A stretch of DNA of 64,000 nucleotides, taken from the NCBI RefSeq assembly GCF_023518235.1, contig NZ_CP090423.1:4605001-4669000 (forward strand), in the 5' to 3' direction. Both the position numbers and the translations under genes were made by a program. Positions 32,822 through 41,681 of the stretch are shown here, piece by piece. The DNA comes from Stenotrophomonas maltophilia. Lineage in GTDB: Bacteria > Pseudomonadota > Gammaproteobacteria > Xanthomonadales > Xanthomonadaceae. Every line of letters begins with the position of its first letter. Within the stretch, counting starts at the first letter, position 1. The notes beneath the pieces are model-generated. The model was not told the DNA's origin. It made no database searches and was given only the letters and a program-made list of their open reading frames with translations.

Positions 32822-34168
32822 ATGAAGCGTGCAGGGCTGGGCAGGGCAATGGGTGTGGTACTGGCGCTGGCTGCGCTGCCGGCGATGGCAGCAGGCAGCG
32901 TTCAGCAGTTCAGCCACGGGCGTTTCGACCAGATTCCGGTGCACATGCCGGCCGGTACACCGCAGCGCGTGGTGATCTGGTTCCATGAACCCAGCATCGG
33001 CGGAGATACCAGTCGCCTGCCCATCGAAGCCCTTCGCGCCGACGGCGCACTGGTGGCTGCGGTGGACATCGCGCACCTGCGTGGCGTCCTCAAGCGCGAA
33101 GGCGACCCGACCTGTTCGTTCGGCGCCGGCGACGTCGAGAACTTCTCGCGCTGGCTGCAGGCGTCGCTGCATCTGCCGGGCTACCACCTGCCGCTGGTCG
33201 GTGGTGATGGCGAAGGCGCCGAGATGGCCTACACGCTGGCCGCGCAGGCCGACACCCAGGTGTTTGCCGGCCTGCTGACCACCGGCTTCTGCCCGGACCA
33301 CAGTCACGAGCGCATGGTCTGCGGCGACGGCGTGAAGCACAACACGTTGCAGCCTGCCGAGTTGAATTTCCCGTGGCTGAGTGCTGCGGGCGACCACGGC
33401 TGCAAGGTCGGCGAGGCCAGCCGGTTCGTGCAGCAGGTGGCAATGGCGCGCGAATTCAAGCGCACTGCGCGCGGCGATGCCTCACCCGGGCTGGTCGCGG
33501 CGGCGCGGGTGATGGGAGCGCAGGCGGGCGTCAGCCTGGCGCCACCGCCGGCGGCATTGAAGGGGCTGCCGGTGGTGGAAATGCCCGCCACCGGCAACGG
33601 CGATACGCTGGCCGTGTTCGTCTCCGGCGATGGCGGTTGGGCCGGCCTGGACAAGGAGGTGGCATCTTCGCTCAACGAGCATGGTGTGGCCGTGGTCGGC
33701 ATCGATTCGCTGCGCTATTTCTGGAGCGAACGCACCCCGAAGGGATTCGCCGCCGACCTGCAGAAGATCATCGATCACTACCGGCAGCAGTGGCGGCGCG
33801 ACAAGGTGATGCTGATCGGCTTCTCGCAGGGCGCCGATGTGTTGCCGGCGACGATCAACCAGCTCGATTCCGCTTCCCGGGAGGCGCTGGAGCGCATCGT
33901 GCTGCTGTCGGTGGGCAAGAAGGCCGACTTCGAATTCCACGTCAGCAACTGGCTGGGCGGCGGCGGCGGCGGGCTGCCGATCGCACCGGAAGTGGCGAAG
34001 CTGCCGGCCGCCAAGACCCTGTGCGTGTATGGGCAGGATGATGATGACGCGCTGTGCCCAGGCCTGCCGGCCAACGATGGCGTGCAGAAGGTGAAGCTGC
34101 CCGGCGATCACCACTTCAATGGCGATTACGACCGCCTGGCCGACGTGATCCTCAAGGGCGGCGCGTAA
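32822..34168 (+). CDS. AcvB/VirJ-family periplasmic hydrolase
   Basis: A 448-aa exported protein with a signal peptide (MKRAGLGRAMGVVLALAALPAMA). The N-terminal half is a degenerate alpha/beta-hydrolase fold. The C-terminal half is the VirJ domain, with FVSGDGGWAGLDKEVA and nucleophile Ser335 in GFSQGAD; HHFNGDY near the end supplies the histidine. In Agrobacterium and Pseudomonas relatives, AcvB/VirJ-type enzymes hydrolyse lysyl- or alanyl-phosphatidylglycerol and sit next to an mprF-type synthase gene (established). Here mprF is the convergent neighbour, supporting the same role. Confidence 0.87.
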   Translation: MKRAGLGRAMGVVLALAALPAMAAGSVQQFSHGRFDQIPVHMPAGTPQRVVIWFHEPSIGGDTSRLPIEALRADGALVAAVDIAHLRGVLKREGDPTCSFGAGDVENFSRWLQASLHLPGYHLPLVGGDGEGAEMAYTLAAQADTQVFAGLLTTGFCPDHSHERMVCGDGVKHNTLQPAELNFPWLSAAGDHGCKVGEASRFVQQVAMAREFKRTARGDASPGLVAAARVMGAQAGVSLAPPPAALKGLPVVEMPATGNGDTLAVFVSGDGGWAGLDKEVASSLNEHGVAVVGIDSLRYFWSERTPKGFAADLQKIIDHYRQQWRRDKVMLIGFSQGADVLPATINQLDSASREALERIVLLSVGKKADFEFHVSNWLGGGGGGLPIAPEVAKLPAAKTLCVYGQDDDDALCPGLPANDGVQKVKLPGDHHFNGDYDRLADVILKGGA

Positions 34169-34214
34169 AGCGGAGGGCGTGCGAACCAACGGTTCGCATC
34201 CACCAGAGCGAGCC

Positions 34215-34240
34215 GGTAGCGCCGGGCCATGCCCGGCGAC
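34215..34240. repeat. SMAG-type palindrome between acvB-like and mprF genes
   Basis: GGTAGCGCCGGGCCATGCCCGGCGAC, with a 7-bp GC stem (CGCCGGG/CCCGGCG) headed by GTAG, between convergent genes. Confidence 0.7.
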
Positions 34241-34250
34241 AAGCGGCGCG

Positions 34251-36815
34251 TCAGTTCCGCCGCGGATCCAGCGAGATCAACCGCGTGGCATCCAGCAGCG
34301 CCGCCGGCAGATGCATGCCGCCCGGCGCGGCGAGGTAACGCGGCCGCCACTGCGGATCGAACTTGGACTTGAAGCGACGCAGCCCACTGAACCCATAGAA
34401 GCGTTCGCCGTGCCGCGCCAGCAGGCCGGCCAGGCGGTTCCAGCGCCCGGCCAGGCGATGCTGGGCCAGCCCGGACAACGGCGCCATGCCCAGCGAGAAA
34501 CGCGCATAGCCCTGCGCGCGCCCCCACAGGAACAGTTCGATGAAGAGGAAGTCCATCGTGCCCTTCGGTGCTTCGTTGACGTGGCGCATCAGGTCCACCG
34601 ACAGTTCGGCACCGGCCGGTGCCTGCCACAGATTGGCGAATGCGACGATCTGCCCTTCGGCCTCGACCAGGGCCACCGGGAAGCGCACCAGGTAGTCCGG
34701 GTCGTAGCTGCCCAGCGAGAAACCCTTCTCGTCGCCGGCCTTGTCTTCCAGCCATGCATTGGAGATCGCGTGCAGGCGCGGCAACAGGCTGGGAATCTCT
34801 TCGGCAGGCGCTACCCGGAACGACAGCCCGCTGCGCTTGCCGCGGTTCCAGGCCTGGCGCAGGTCGGCGCGCTCGCGGCCTTCCAGGCCGAAGTCGTGCA
34901 GCGGCACCATCGCTTCCTCGCCCAGCTTGACCAGGCCCAGGCCGAGGTCGAGATAGGTCTGCCAGTAGGTTTCGCCCACCTGGTAGAACACCGGGCGCAG
35001 GCCAAGCCGATCGGCTTCCTCGCGGAAACGCCAGATCAACGCGCGCGCGACCTCCGGCGGTCCAACCGGATCGCCCATCGCGATCAGCGAGCCGCCATAG
35101 CGCTGCATCATCACAAAGCCCTGCTTCGCATCGTCGCGCAGCACCGCCTTGTCGGCGGTCAGCACCAGGCAGGCCTGGGTATCGGTGGCGCCGGCCAGCA
35201 CCGGTGCCAGCGCCTGCAACGTGGCCTCATCGGCGGCGGGCAACGGGCTGCGCGTGCTGTGCAGCAGCCGCGCCAGGCCGAACATCACCAGCGCAATGGC
35301 CACCACCAGCAGCGCACGCAGCGCGCGCGGTGCGTTGCCGGACAGCGCGAACTGCCACCACAGCTCGTTCTGGTATTCGACATGGCTGTAGGTGAAGAAC
35401 AGCAGCCAGGTGACTGCCACCAGCACCAGGCCCAGGTTGCGCAGCCAGGGCCAGGACCAGGCTTCGTCCAGCAACGCGCCCTGGCGGTAGAACTCGCGGC
35501 GCGCGGCCCACAGCGCCATCGCCACCAGCAGTGCCGAGACCGCGATCAGCGGTTGGCCGCCACGCAACCACAGCGGCAGCGGCGTGATCACGCACACCGC
35601 CATCGCCAGCATCCACGCCGCGTGGCTGCGCCGGGCCAGGCCCTGGCCGATCAGCAACAAGGCGACGCCGCTGAGGCTGCCGATCAGGTGCGAGGTTTCC
35701 AGGATCGGCAGCGACGCATTGAGCAGGTGGCGGCGTGGGGTCGGCAGGGTGCCGTCGATGACCAGCGCAGCACCGACACTGAACACCGCCAGCGCGATGA
35801 TCTGCGGCAACCAGGGGCGAAGCGCGTTCCAACCCGCACGGGTGGCACCGGCGCTGGCCTGCAGCGGTTGGCGCAGGGCCGGTGCCAGCGCCAGCAGGGT
35901 GGCCAGCAGCAGCGGCAGCACGTAATAGGTGACGCGGTAGATCAGCGCGGCCGCCAGCACCGCAGCCGGCGCCACCTGCGGCAGCAGCTTCAGCAGGCTC
36001 CATTCGAACACGCCCAGGCCGGCCGGCACGGTCGACACCAGGCCGGCCAGCACCGCCACCAGGTAAAGGCCGACGAAGCCGGGCAGGCCGGTCGGTGTCG
36101 AATCGGGCAGCAGCACGTAGAACGCGGCGCTGGCCAGCACCAGTTCGATGACGCTCAGCACGGTGACGCCGATCATGGTGCGGCGGTCGGGCAGCCACAA
36201 CGCATGGCCGAACACGCTGAACTGGCGTCCCTCGCGACCCACCAGCAGCAGGGTGGCCGCGTAGGCGAGCAGGGCGACGATGCCGACCACGCGCACCGCA
36301 TCGGGATCCAACGGCAGTGCCAGCGCCGCAGCCGCCGGTTCCATGCACAGTGCCACGCTGATCAGCAGCCACGCACCGAACACGAAGCCCAGCGTGCTCA
36401 TCAGCACCACCTGGCCGATCTGCGCCAGGTCCAGGCCGGCCGTGCGATAGCCGCGCAGGCGCACCGCGCCACCGGTCAGTGCAGCAAAGCCCACGGTCTG
36501 GCCCAGGGTGTGCGCCAGGAACGCGGTGATGCCGATGCGCGCCGGATGCACGCGGATGCCGCTGCGGCGCAGGCCGATGGCATCGAAACCGATCAGGCAG
36601 GCGTAGCTGGCCAGGCCCAGCACCACGGTGAGCGCGATCTGCGTGCCGCTGAGCTGGTGGAAGGCGTGGCGGATGGCACGGTAGCCATTCTCGTCGAACT
36701 CGTTGGCCAGGCCGTGCAGCGCGAGGGCGAGGATCAGCAGCGGGACGACGATGGTCAGGACCCGCTTCCATGCCGGGGTGGAGGGAGCGGTGGCGGGGTC
36801 GGTGGTTTCGGTCAT
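34251..36815 (-). CDS. mprF: Bifunctional aminoacyl-phosphatidylglycerol synthase/flippase MprF
   Basis: An 854-aa protein. The N-terminal two-thirds are about 14 membrane spans (flippase and LPG-synthase TM domain; for example VLTIVVPLLILALALHGLAN). The C-terminal 320 residues are the cytosolic DUF2156 GNAT-fold synthase that transfers Lys or Ala from aminoacyl-tRNA to phosphatidylglycerol (AWLEDKAGDEKGFSLG; FLFIELFLWGRAQGYARFSLG). It lowers the surface negative charge and aids resistance to cationic peptides (established). The amino acid used cannot be read from sequence. It faces the AcvB-type hydrolase gene, 82 bp apart. Confidence 0.93.
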   Translation of the reverse strand: MTETTDPATAPSTPAWKRVLTIVVPLLILALALHGLANEFDENGYRAIRHAFHQLSGTQIALTVVLGLASYACLIGFDAIGLRRSGIRVHPARIGITAFLAHTLGQTVGFAALTGGAVRLRGYRTAGLDLAQIGQVVLMSTLGFVFGAWLLISVALCMEPAAAALALPLDPDAVRVVGIVALLAYAATLLLVGREGRQFSVFGHALWLPDRRTMIGVTVLSVIELVLASAAFYVLLPDSTPTGLPGFVGLYLVAVLAGLVSTVPAGLGVFEWSLLKLLPQVAPAAVLAAALIYRVTYYVLPLLLATLLALAPALRQPLQASAGATRAGWNALRPWLPQIIALAVFSVGAALVIDGTLPTPRRHLLNASLPILETSHLIGSLSGVALLLIGQGLARRSHAAWMLAMAVCVITPLPLWLRGGQPLIAVSALLVAMALWAARREFYRQGALLDEAWSWPWLRNLGLVLVAVTWLLFFTYSHVEYQNELWWQFALSGNAPRALRALLVVAIALVMFGLARLLHSTRSPLPAADEATLQALAPVLAGATDTQACLVLTADKAVLRDDAKQGFVMMQRYGGSLIAMGDPVGPPEVARALIWRFREEADRLGLRPVFYQVGETYWQTYLDLGLGLVKLGEEAMVPLHDFGLEGRERADLRQAWNRGKRSGLSFRVAPAEEIPSLLPRLHAISNAWLEDKAGDEKGFSLGSYDPDYLVRFPVALVEAEGQIVAFANLWQAPAGAELSVDLMRHVNEAPKGTMDFLFIELFLWGRAQGYARFSLGMAPLSGLAQHRLAGRWNRLAGLLARHGERFYGFSGLRRFKSKFDPQWRPRYLAAPGGMHLPAALLDATRLISLDPRRN

Positions 36816-37007
36816 CGGCGCAAGCGTGCGTCAGGGAGGGCGAGGGCAGTGTCAATGCAGGCGTGGCGCATCGTGCGCCTGTCTTCGGCATTTGACCAGC
36901 GGCGGTGTCGGAAGCGGGTAGTGACCGCGTGTGCAGGGGTGTCCTGCACCCACCGTTGATCGGTTTGGAGGACAATGCAGGCCTGATCACCCGCAGGAGC
37001 CACGCCC

Positions 37008-37355
37008 ATGATGGAGCGTTACGACGTCGGACCGCGCATGTCCGAAATGACCGTGTACAACAAGGTTGCCTACCTCTCCGGCCAGATTCCGGAGGACACC
37101 AGCCAGGACATCACCGGGCAGACCCGGCAGGTGCTGGCCGAGATCGACAAGCTGCTGGCGCTGGTGGCCAGCGATCGCCAGCACGTGCTGCGCGCCGAAG
37201 TGTTCCTGGCCGACATGGCCGACTTCGACGGCATGAACAAGGCGTGGGATGAGTGGGTGGTGGAAGGTGCGACCCCGGCCCGTGCCACGGTCGAGGCCAA
37301 GCTGGCCCATGCCGAATGGAAGGTCGAGATCGTAGTGACGGCGGCGGTGCCGTAA
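37008..37355 (+). CDS. RidA family protein
   Basis: A 115-aa RidA/YjgF-family protein, expected to form a trimer that removes reactive enamine/imine intermediates. YLSGQIPEDTSQDITGQTRQ matches the family, and the arginine in PARATVEAKLA corresponds to the conserved substrate-carboxylate binder. AGGAG (36995-36999) lies eight bases before the ATG. It stands alone, divergent from mprF and convergent with rnfB. Several RidA subfamilies exist; this one lacks the strict N-terminal RidA signature. Confidence 0.87.
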   Translation: MMERYDVGPRMSEMTVYNKVAYLSGQIPEDTSQDITGQTRQVLAEIDKLLALVASDRQHVLRAEVFLADMADFDGMNKAWDEWVVEGATPARATVEAKLAHAEWKVEIVVTAAVP

Positions 37356-37363
37356 TCCTGTTT

Positions 37364-37401
37364 AGGGTCAGAGTCCTTTTCTGCGAAAAGGCTCTGACCC
37401 T
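37364..37401. repeat. Long GGGTCAGAGCC-type hairpin, copy 2
   Basis: AGGGTCAGAGTCCTTTT (37364-37380) pairs with AAAAGGCTCTGACCCT (37386-37401) with one bulged base and a 5-nt loop. It lies between convergent ridA-type and rnfB genes and may end both. Confidence 0.7.
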
Positions 37402-37424
37402 TCTGTGCCGCGGGATCGGATCCC

Positions 37425-37838
37425 TTACAGGGGCAGCATCTCAATGCAGTCCACCGGGCACGGCGGGATGCACAGCTCGCAGCCGGTGCACAGATCGGCG
37501 ATCACCGTGTGCATGTACTTGGCACCGCCGACGATGGCGTCGACCGGGCAGGCCTGGATGCACTTGGTGCAGCCGATGCAGTCGGCTTCCACGATCAGCG
37601 CCACCTGCGGCGCCTTGTGCTCGCCGCGCGAACGGTCATACGGCAGCGCCGGCACGCCCAGCACCTGCGCCAGTGCACGCGCACCGGCATCGCCGCCCGG
37701 CGGGCAGCGGTCCACCGTGGCCTCGCCCCGCGCCATTGCCTGCGCGTACGGGCGGCAGCCGTCGTAGCCGCACTGCCCGCATTGGGTCTGCGGCAGCAGG
37801 CGGTCGAGGCGTTCGGTCAGGGGCGGGATCAGGCTCAT
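37425..37838 (-). CDS. rnfB: Orphan RnfB-type ferredoxin protein
   Basis: A 137-aa iron-sulfur protein. A 4Fe-4S domain ([20 protein letters not shown], with CPPGG) is followed by two 4Fe-4S ferredoxin motifs, [16 protein letters not shown] and [17 protein letters not shown]. This is the cytosolic part of RnfB, lacking the usual N-terminal membrane segment. No rnfA, C, D, G or E genes lie nearby. It may serve as a stand-alone electron carrier. metG lies close by, as it does near rnf clusters in other gammaproteobacteria, so it could be what is left of such a cluster (inference). Confidence 0.85.
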   Translation of the reverse strand: MSLIPPLTERLDRLLPQTQCGQCGYDGCRPYAQAMARGEATVDRCPPGGDAGARALAQVLGVPALPYDRSRGEHKAPQVALIVEADCIGCTKCIQACPVDAIVGGAKYMHTVIADLCTGCELCIPPCPVDCIEMLPL

Positions 37839-37863
37839 GCGTGGCGAAGGCTGCGCGTTGGGG

Positions 37864-38454
37864 TCACTTCAGGGGTTTGCCGCGGAACCAGCGCTCGTGG
37901 GCCAGCGCCAGCATCGGCTTGTCTTCGGAACTGTCACCGTAGGCATGGATGCGAACGTAGCGCGACAGGTCGAACTGGCGGCGGATGTGCTCGACCTTGC
38001 GCGGGCCGCAGTCGCCACCGGCGTAACGACCGGTCAGGCGGCCGTCCTGGCTTTCCAGGCGGTTGCAGATCAACTGCAGGCCCAGCTGTTCGCACCATGG
38101 CCGCAGGTACAGGTCCAGCGAGCCGGACACGATCACCACGGTGTGCTGCTGTTCCTTGTGCCAGCGGATCTGCTCCAGCATTTCCGGGCGCACCACCTCG
38201 GGCAGGAACTCACGCGAAAAGCCGGTGGCCAGCGTGGCGATGTCGTCGCTGTGGCGGTCGCTGAAGGTCAGGCGGGTGACGCGCGCACGGATGCGTTCGG
38301 CCGAGATCAGCTTCAGCTTGTACGCCAGCAGCCACGGGCCGACCTTCCACCACGCCTGCGCCAGCTGTTCGGCGGTAGCCACACGGCGCAGGAAACGGCC
38401 ATAGGTATCGCAGGTGGTCACGGTGTGGTCGAAGTCGAACAGCGCCAGTTCCAT
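37864..38454 (-). CDS. HAD-IB family phosphatase (SerB-like)
   Basis: A 196-aa haloacid-dehalogenase-type phosphatase. Motif I is [13 protein letters not shown] near the N-terminus, motif [13 protein letters not shown], motif III lysine in GPRKVEHI and motif [13 protein letters not shown]. This is the phosphoserine-phosphatase-like subclass IB; the substrate is unknown. ATG 38454 is chosen for its GGAGGG site seven bases upstream over an in-frame ATG at 38469. It is on the same strand as metG and rnfB; 25 bp separate it from rnfB. Confidence 0.85.
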   Translation of the reverse strand: MELALFDFDHTVTTCDTYGRFLRRVATAEQLAQAWWKVGPWLLAYKLKLISAERIRARVTRLTFSDRHSDDIATLATGFSREFLPEVVRPEMLEQIRWHKEQQHTVVIVSGSLDLYLRPWCEQLGLQLICNRLESQDGRLTGRYAGGDCGPRKVEHIRRQFDLSRYVRIHAYGDSSEDKPMLALAHERWFRGKPLK

Positions 38455-38524
38455 TCCGTTCCCTCCCATCGCAGTGCGTTCCGGTGCCGGCGGGCGCGGC
38501 CGGTGGCCACGCCCGCAGTGGGCA

Positions 38525-40591
38525 TCAGCGGACCGGCATGCCCGGCTGTGCACCGCTGTCGGCGTCCAGCAGCGCCAGCGCGCCGCCGTCGAAACCGGCC
38601 GACAGGATCATGCCTTCGCTCAGGCCGAAGCGCATCTTGCGCGGGGCCAGGTTGGCGATGAACACCACGCTGCGGCCGACCAGCTGCTCCGGTTCGCCGT
38701 AGCTGCCGCGGATGCCGGAGAAGATCTGGCGCTTGCCCAGCTCGCCGGCGTCCAGTTCGAAGCGCAGCAGCTTGTCCGAGCCTTCCACGAACTCGCACAC
38801 CAGCACCTTGCCGATGCGCAGGTCGAGCTTGGCGAAATCATCGATGCCGATGTAGGCCGGAGCGTTGGTGCTCTTAGCGTCGTCCTTGGCCGGGGCCGGG
38901 GCAGCCGGCTTGGCGGCGGGAGTGGCAGCGGCGGCCGGCTGCAGGGTGTCCTTGGAGGCGTCGATCATGGCGTCAATCTTCTTCGGGTCGATACGGGTGA
39001 ACAGTGGGGTGTACTCGGTGATGCGGTGGCCCAGCAGCGGTTGTGCCAGCTCGGTCCAGTCGTTCACCGGCGCGGCCAGGAAGGCCTCGGCCTGCGCGGC
39101 GGTGGCCGGCAGCACCGGCTTCAGCGCGGTCACCAGCACGCGGAACAGGTTCAGGCCCTGGCTGCACACCGCCTGCAGCTGCGCGTCGGCGCCGTCCTGC
39201 TTGGCGATCACCCACGGCTTGACGTCGTCGATGTAGCGGTTGGCTTCGTCGGCCAGGGTCATGGTCAGGCGGATCGCCGCGGCCGGGTCGTTGCGCTCGT
39301 AGGCTTCACGGATCGGCGCCAGGCCATCGATGAAGCGCTGGTACTGCGCCGCATCGGGCAGCTGCGCGGCCAGCTGGCCGTCGAAACGCTTGCTGATGAA
39401 GCCGGCGCAACGGCTGGCCAGGTTGACGAACTTGCCGACCAGGTCGGCGTTGACGCGGGCGATGAAGTCACCCAGGTTCAGGTCGAGATCGTCGACGCCG
39501 CCGCCGGACTTGGCCGCGTAATAGTAGCGCAGCGCTTCCGGTTCCAGCCCGGCGTCGAGGAAGGTACGGGCCATCACGAAGGTGCCGCGCGACTTGCTCA
39601 TCTTGGCGCCGTCCACGGTCAGATAGCCGTTCACGTGCAGGCGGGTCGGCGCGCGGTGACCGGTACCGTGCAGCACCGCCGGCCAGAACAGGCCGTGGAA
39701 GTTGACGATGTCCTTGCCGATGAAGTGGTGCAGTTCGGTGCTGGTGCCGGCGCGCAGGTGCGCGTCGAAGTCTTCGCCCAGCTTGCCGCACAGGGTCTGG
39801 AAGCTGGACAGGTAGCCGATCGGCGCGTCCAGCCAGACATAGAAGTACTTGCCCGGCTGGCCGGGAATCTGGAAGCCGAAGTACGGCGCATCGCGCGAGA
39901 TGTCCCACGCGCGCAGGCCACCTTCGGCATTGAGCCACTCACCGAGCTTGGCCTTCACGCCCGGCAGCGCGACGTCGCCGGCCAGCCATTCGCGCAGGAA
40001 CGCATCGAAGTGGCCGACCTCGAAGAAGAAGTGCTCCGAATCGCGCATTTCCGGCGTGGCACCGGAGATCACCGAACGCGGCTCCTTCAGGTCGGTCGGC
40101 GCATAGGTGGCGCCGCACACTTCGCAGTTGTCGCCGTACTGGTCGGGGCTGCCGCAGTTCGGGCAGATGCCCTTGACGTAGCGGTCGGGCAGGAACATGC
40201 CCTTGGCCGGGTCGTAGAACTGCGCCACCGAACGGCGGCTGATGTGGCCGGCCGCTTCCAGCTTCAGGTAGAACTGCTCGGTCAGCGCCTTGTTGGACGC
40301 CGAGTTGGTCGAGTCGTAGTGATCGAAGGCGACGCCGAACGCGGCGAAGTCACGCTCGTGGCTGGCCTGGATGTTGGCGATGAAGGTTTCCGGGGTGACT
40401 CCGGCCTTCTCGGCCGCCAGCATGATCGGCGTGCCGTGGGTATCGTCGGCGCAGACGAACCAGGCCTTGCCGCCACTCATTCGCCGCGCACGCACCCAGA
40501 TGTCGGCCTGGATGTAGCCGACCAGGTGGCCCAGATGCAGCGGGCCGTTGGCGTAGGGCAGGGCGGTGGTGACGAGCGCGGTACGGGTCAT
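38525..40591 (-). CDS. metG: Methionyl-tRNA synthetase
   Basis: A 688-aa class I synthetase. HLGH (residues 19-22) is the HIGH motif; KMSKS lies near residue 330; the zinc knuckle is CPNCGSPDQYGDNCEVC. A C-terminal EMAP/Trbp111 tRNA-binding domain follows a Pro/Ala linker (TPAAKPAAPAPAKDDAKS, then DFAKLDLRIGKVLVCEFV), giving the long dimeric E. coli-type enzyme. It charges tRNA-Met and the initiator tRNA. The start MTRTALVTTALPYANGP is unambiguous. Confidence 0.97.
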   Translation of the reverse strand: MTRTALVTTALPYANGPLHLGHLVGYIQADIWVRARRMSGGKAWFVCADDTHGTPIMLAAEKAGVTPETFIANIQASHERDFAAFGVAFDHYDSTNSASNKALTEQFYLKLEAAGHISRRSVAQFYDPAKGMFLPDRYVKGICPNCGSPDQYGDNCEVCGATYAPTDLKEPRSVISGATPEMRDSEHFFFEVGHFDAFLREWLAGDVALPGVKAKLGEWLNAEGGLRAWDISRDAPYFGFQIPGQPGKYFYVWLDAPIGYLSSFQTLCGKLGEDFDAHLRAGTSTELHHFIGKDIVNFHGLFWPAVLHGTGHRAPTRLHVNGYLTVDGAKMSKSRGTFVMARTFLDAGLEPEALRYYYAAKSGGGVDDLDLNLGDFIARVNADLVGKFVNLASRCAGFISKRFDGQLAAQLPDAAQYQRFIDGLAPIREAYERNDPAAAIRLTMTLADEANRYIDDVKPWVIAKQDGADAQLQAVCSQGLNLFRVLVTALKPVLPATAAQAEAFLAAPVNDWTELAQPLLGHRITEYTPLFTRIDPKKIDAMIDASKDTLQPAAAATPAAKPAAPAPAKDDAKSTNAPAYIGIDDFAKLDLRIGKVLVCEFVEGSDKLLRFELDAGELGKRQIFSGIRGSYGEPEQLVGRSVVFIANLAPRKMRFGLSEGMILSAGFDGGALALLDADSGAQPGMPVR

Positions 40592-40693
40592 GGTCGCGGG
40601 GTGAAGCCGAGGGGAACCGCAGAGTATCGCATGCCCGCAACGAGGTGACCCGGCCGGGGCCGGGTCACGGGGGGATTGCGCGGGCCGCCGGGC

Positions 40694-41137
40694 TTAGTCG
40701 CGGATCCAGGTCTGGGTGCGGCAGATGAAGGCGATGCAGCCGGCCACGTCCAGCTTGTTGCCGCCGGGCTGCAGTTCCATCTTGGATTTGTAGACCTTGC
40801 CGGTAGCCGGGTCGAGGATCTGGCCGCCGGCCCACTTGCTGGCGCCGTCGGGCTTCAGGCTCCAGAGGATGGTCATGCCCTTCACCGGCTTGTTCTTGTT
40901 GGCGCCCTCGCAGCCGTCGCAGACCGGGTTGGGACCCTTGTCCGACTGCAGCACGTCCAGCACCTTGCCGGACAGCGAACCGTTGGCGGCCTGGGTGATT
41001 TCGACGATCGACTTCACCTTGCCGGTCTTGTCGTCGATGGTCTTCCAGCGGCCGGCCGGGCTGTCGGACGCCTGTGCCGAAAGCGCGGCCAGGCACAGCG
41101 GCAGTGCCAGCAGCAGGGTCTTGAAGGTCTTGCGCAT
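40694..41137 (-). CDS. Exported DUF2147 protein
   Basis: A 147-aa periplasmic protein with a signal peptide ending LSAQA. The DUF2147 core is GRWKTIDDKTGKVKSIVEI, then VCDGCEGANKNKPVKGMTIL and GKVYKSKMELQPGGNKLDV, closing RTQTWIRD. A related fold binds lipids or hydrophobic ligands in some structures, but no function is set. A CDGC pair and a second cysteine pair (GCIAFIC) may form disulfides. GGAGGGG precedes the ATG. It is upstream of metG on the same strand, 102 bp away. Confidence 0.85.
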   Translation of the reverse strand: MRKTFKTLLLALPLCLAALSAQASDSPAGRWKTIDDKTGKVKSIVEITQAANGSLSGKVLDVLQSDKGPNPVCDGCEGANKNKPVKGMTILWSLKPDGASKWAGGQILDPATGKVYKSKMELQPGGNKLDVAGCIAFICRTQTWIRD

Positions 41138-41276
41138 GGTCCCCTCCCAGGGTTCATTCCGGCACGATGCCGGTACACGCCGACTGTATACCCATTCGGC
41201 GGAGTATGGGGAAGAGGGGCGTTGCAGGGCTGCGCCCTGCACCCACGGTCGTGCCGGCCGCTGGCCGGCGAGGCCC

Positions 41277-41681
41277 TCAACCGGCCTCGTACAGCTCCAG
41301 CGGCAGGCCGTCGGGGTCGGCGAAGAAGGTGAAGCGAGCGCCGGTGTATTCATCCACCCGGATCGGTTCGCAGTCCACGCCGTGCTCCGCCAGACGCTGG
41401 ATGAACGGCTCCAGCGCAGCCACCCGGAACGCGAGGTGGCGCAGGCCCTGGGCCTCCGGGCGGCTGGGCCGCGGCGGTGGCGAGGGGAAGGAGAACAGTT
41501 CCAGCTGGCCGCCATCGGGCAGGGCCAGGTCCAGTTTCCACGAATCGCGCGCGGCGCGGTGGTTCTCGGCCAGCACGCGCAGGCCGAGGATGCGCACGTA
41601 GAAGTCCTTCGAACGTGCATAGTCGCTGCAGATCAGCGCAGCGTGGTGGAAACCCAGCAGGGTGTCGGGGGCGGCAGTCAT
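41277..41681 (-). CDS. Glyoxalase/VOC-family protein (YaeR-like)
   Basis: A 134-aa vicinal-oxygen-chelate protein: FHHAALICSDYARSKDFYVR supplies the first metal histidine, GLRHLAFRVAALEPFI the second and PDGLPLELYEAG the terminal glutamate. It resembles the small YaeR/SMU1112c group, whose substrate is unknown. Its ATG overlaps the stop of the serine hydrolase gene as ATGA, so the two are translated together. Confidence 0.85.
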   Translation of the reverse strand: MTAAPDTLLGFHHAALICSDYARSKDFYVRILGLRVLAENHRAARDSWKLDLALPDGGQLELFSFPSPPPRPSRPEAQGLRHLAFRVAALEPFIQRLAEHGVDCEPIRVDEYTGARFTFFADPDGLPLELYEAG

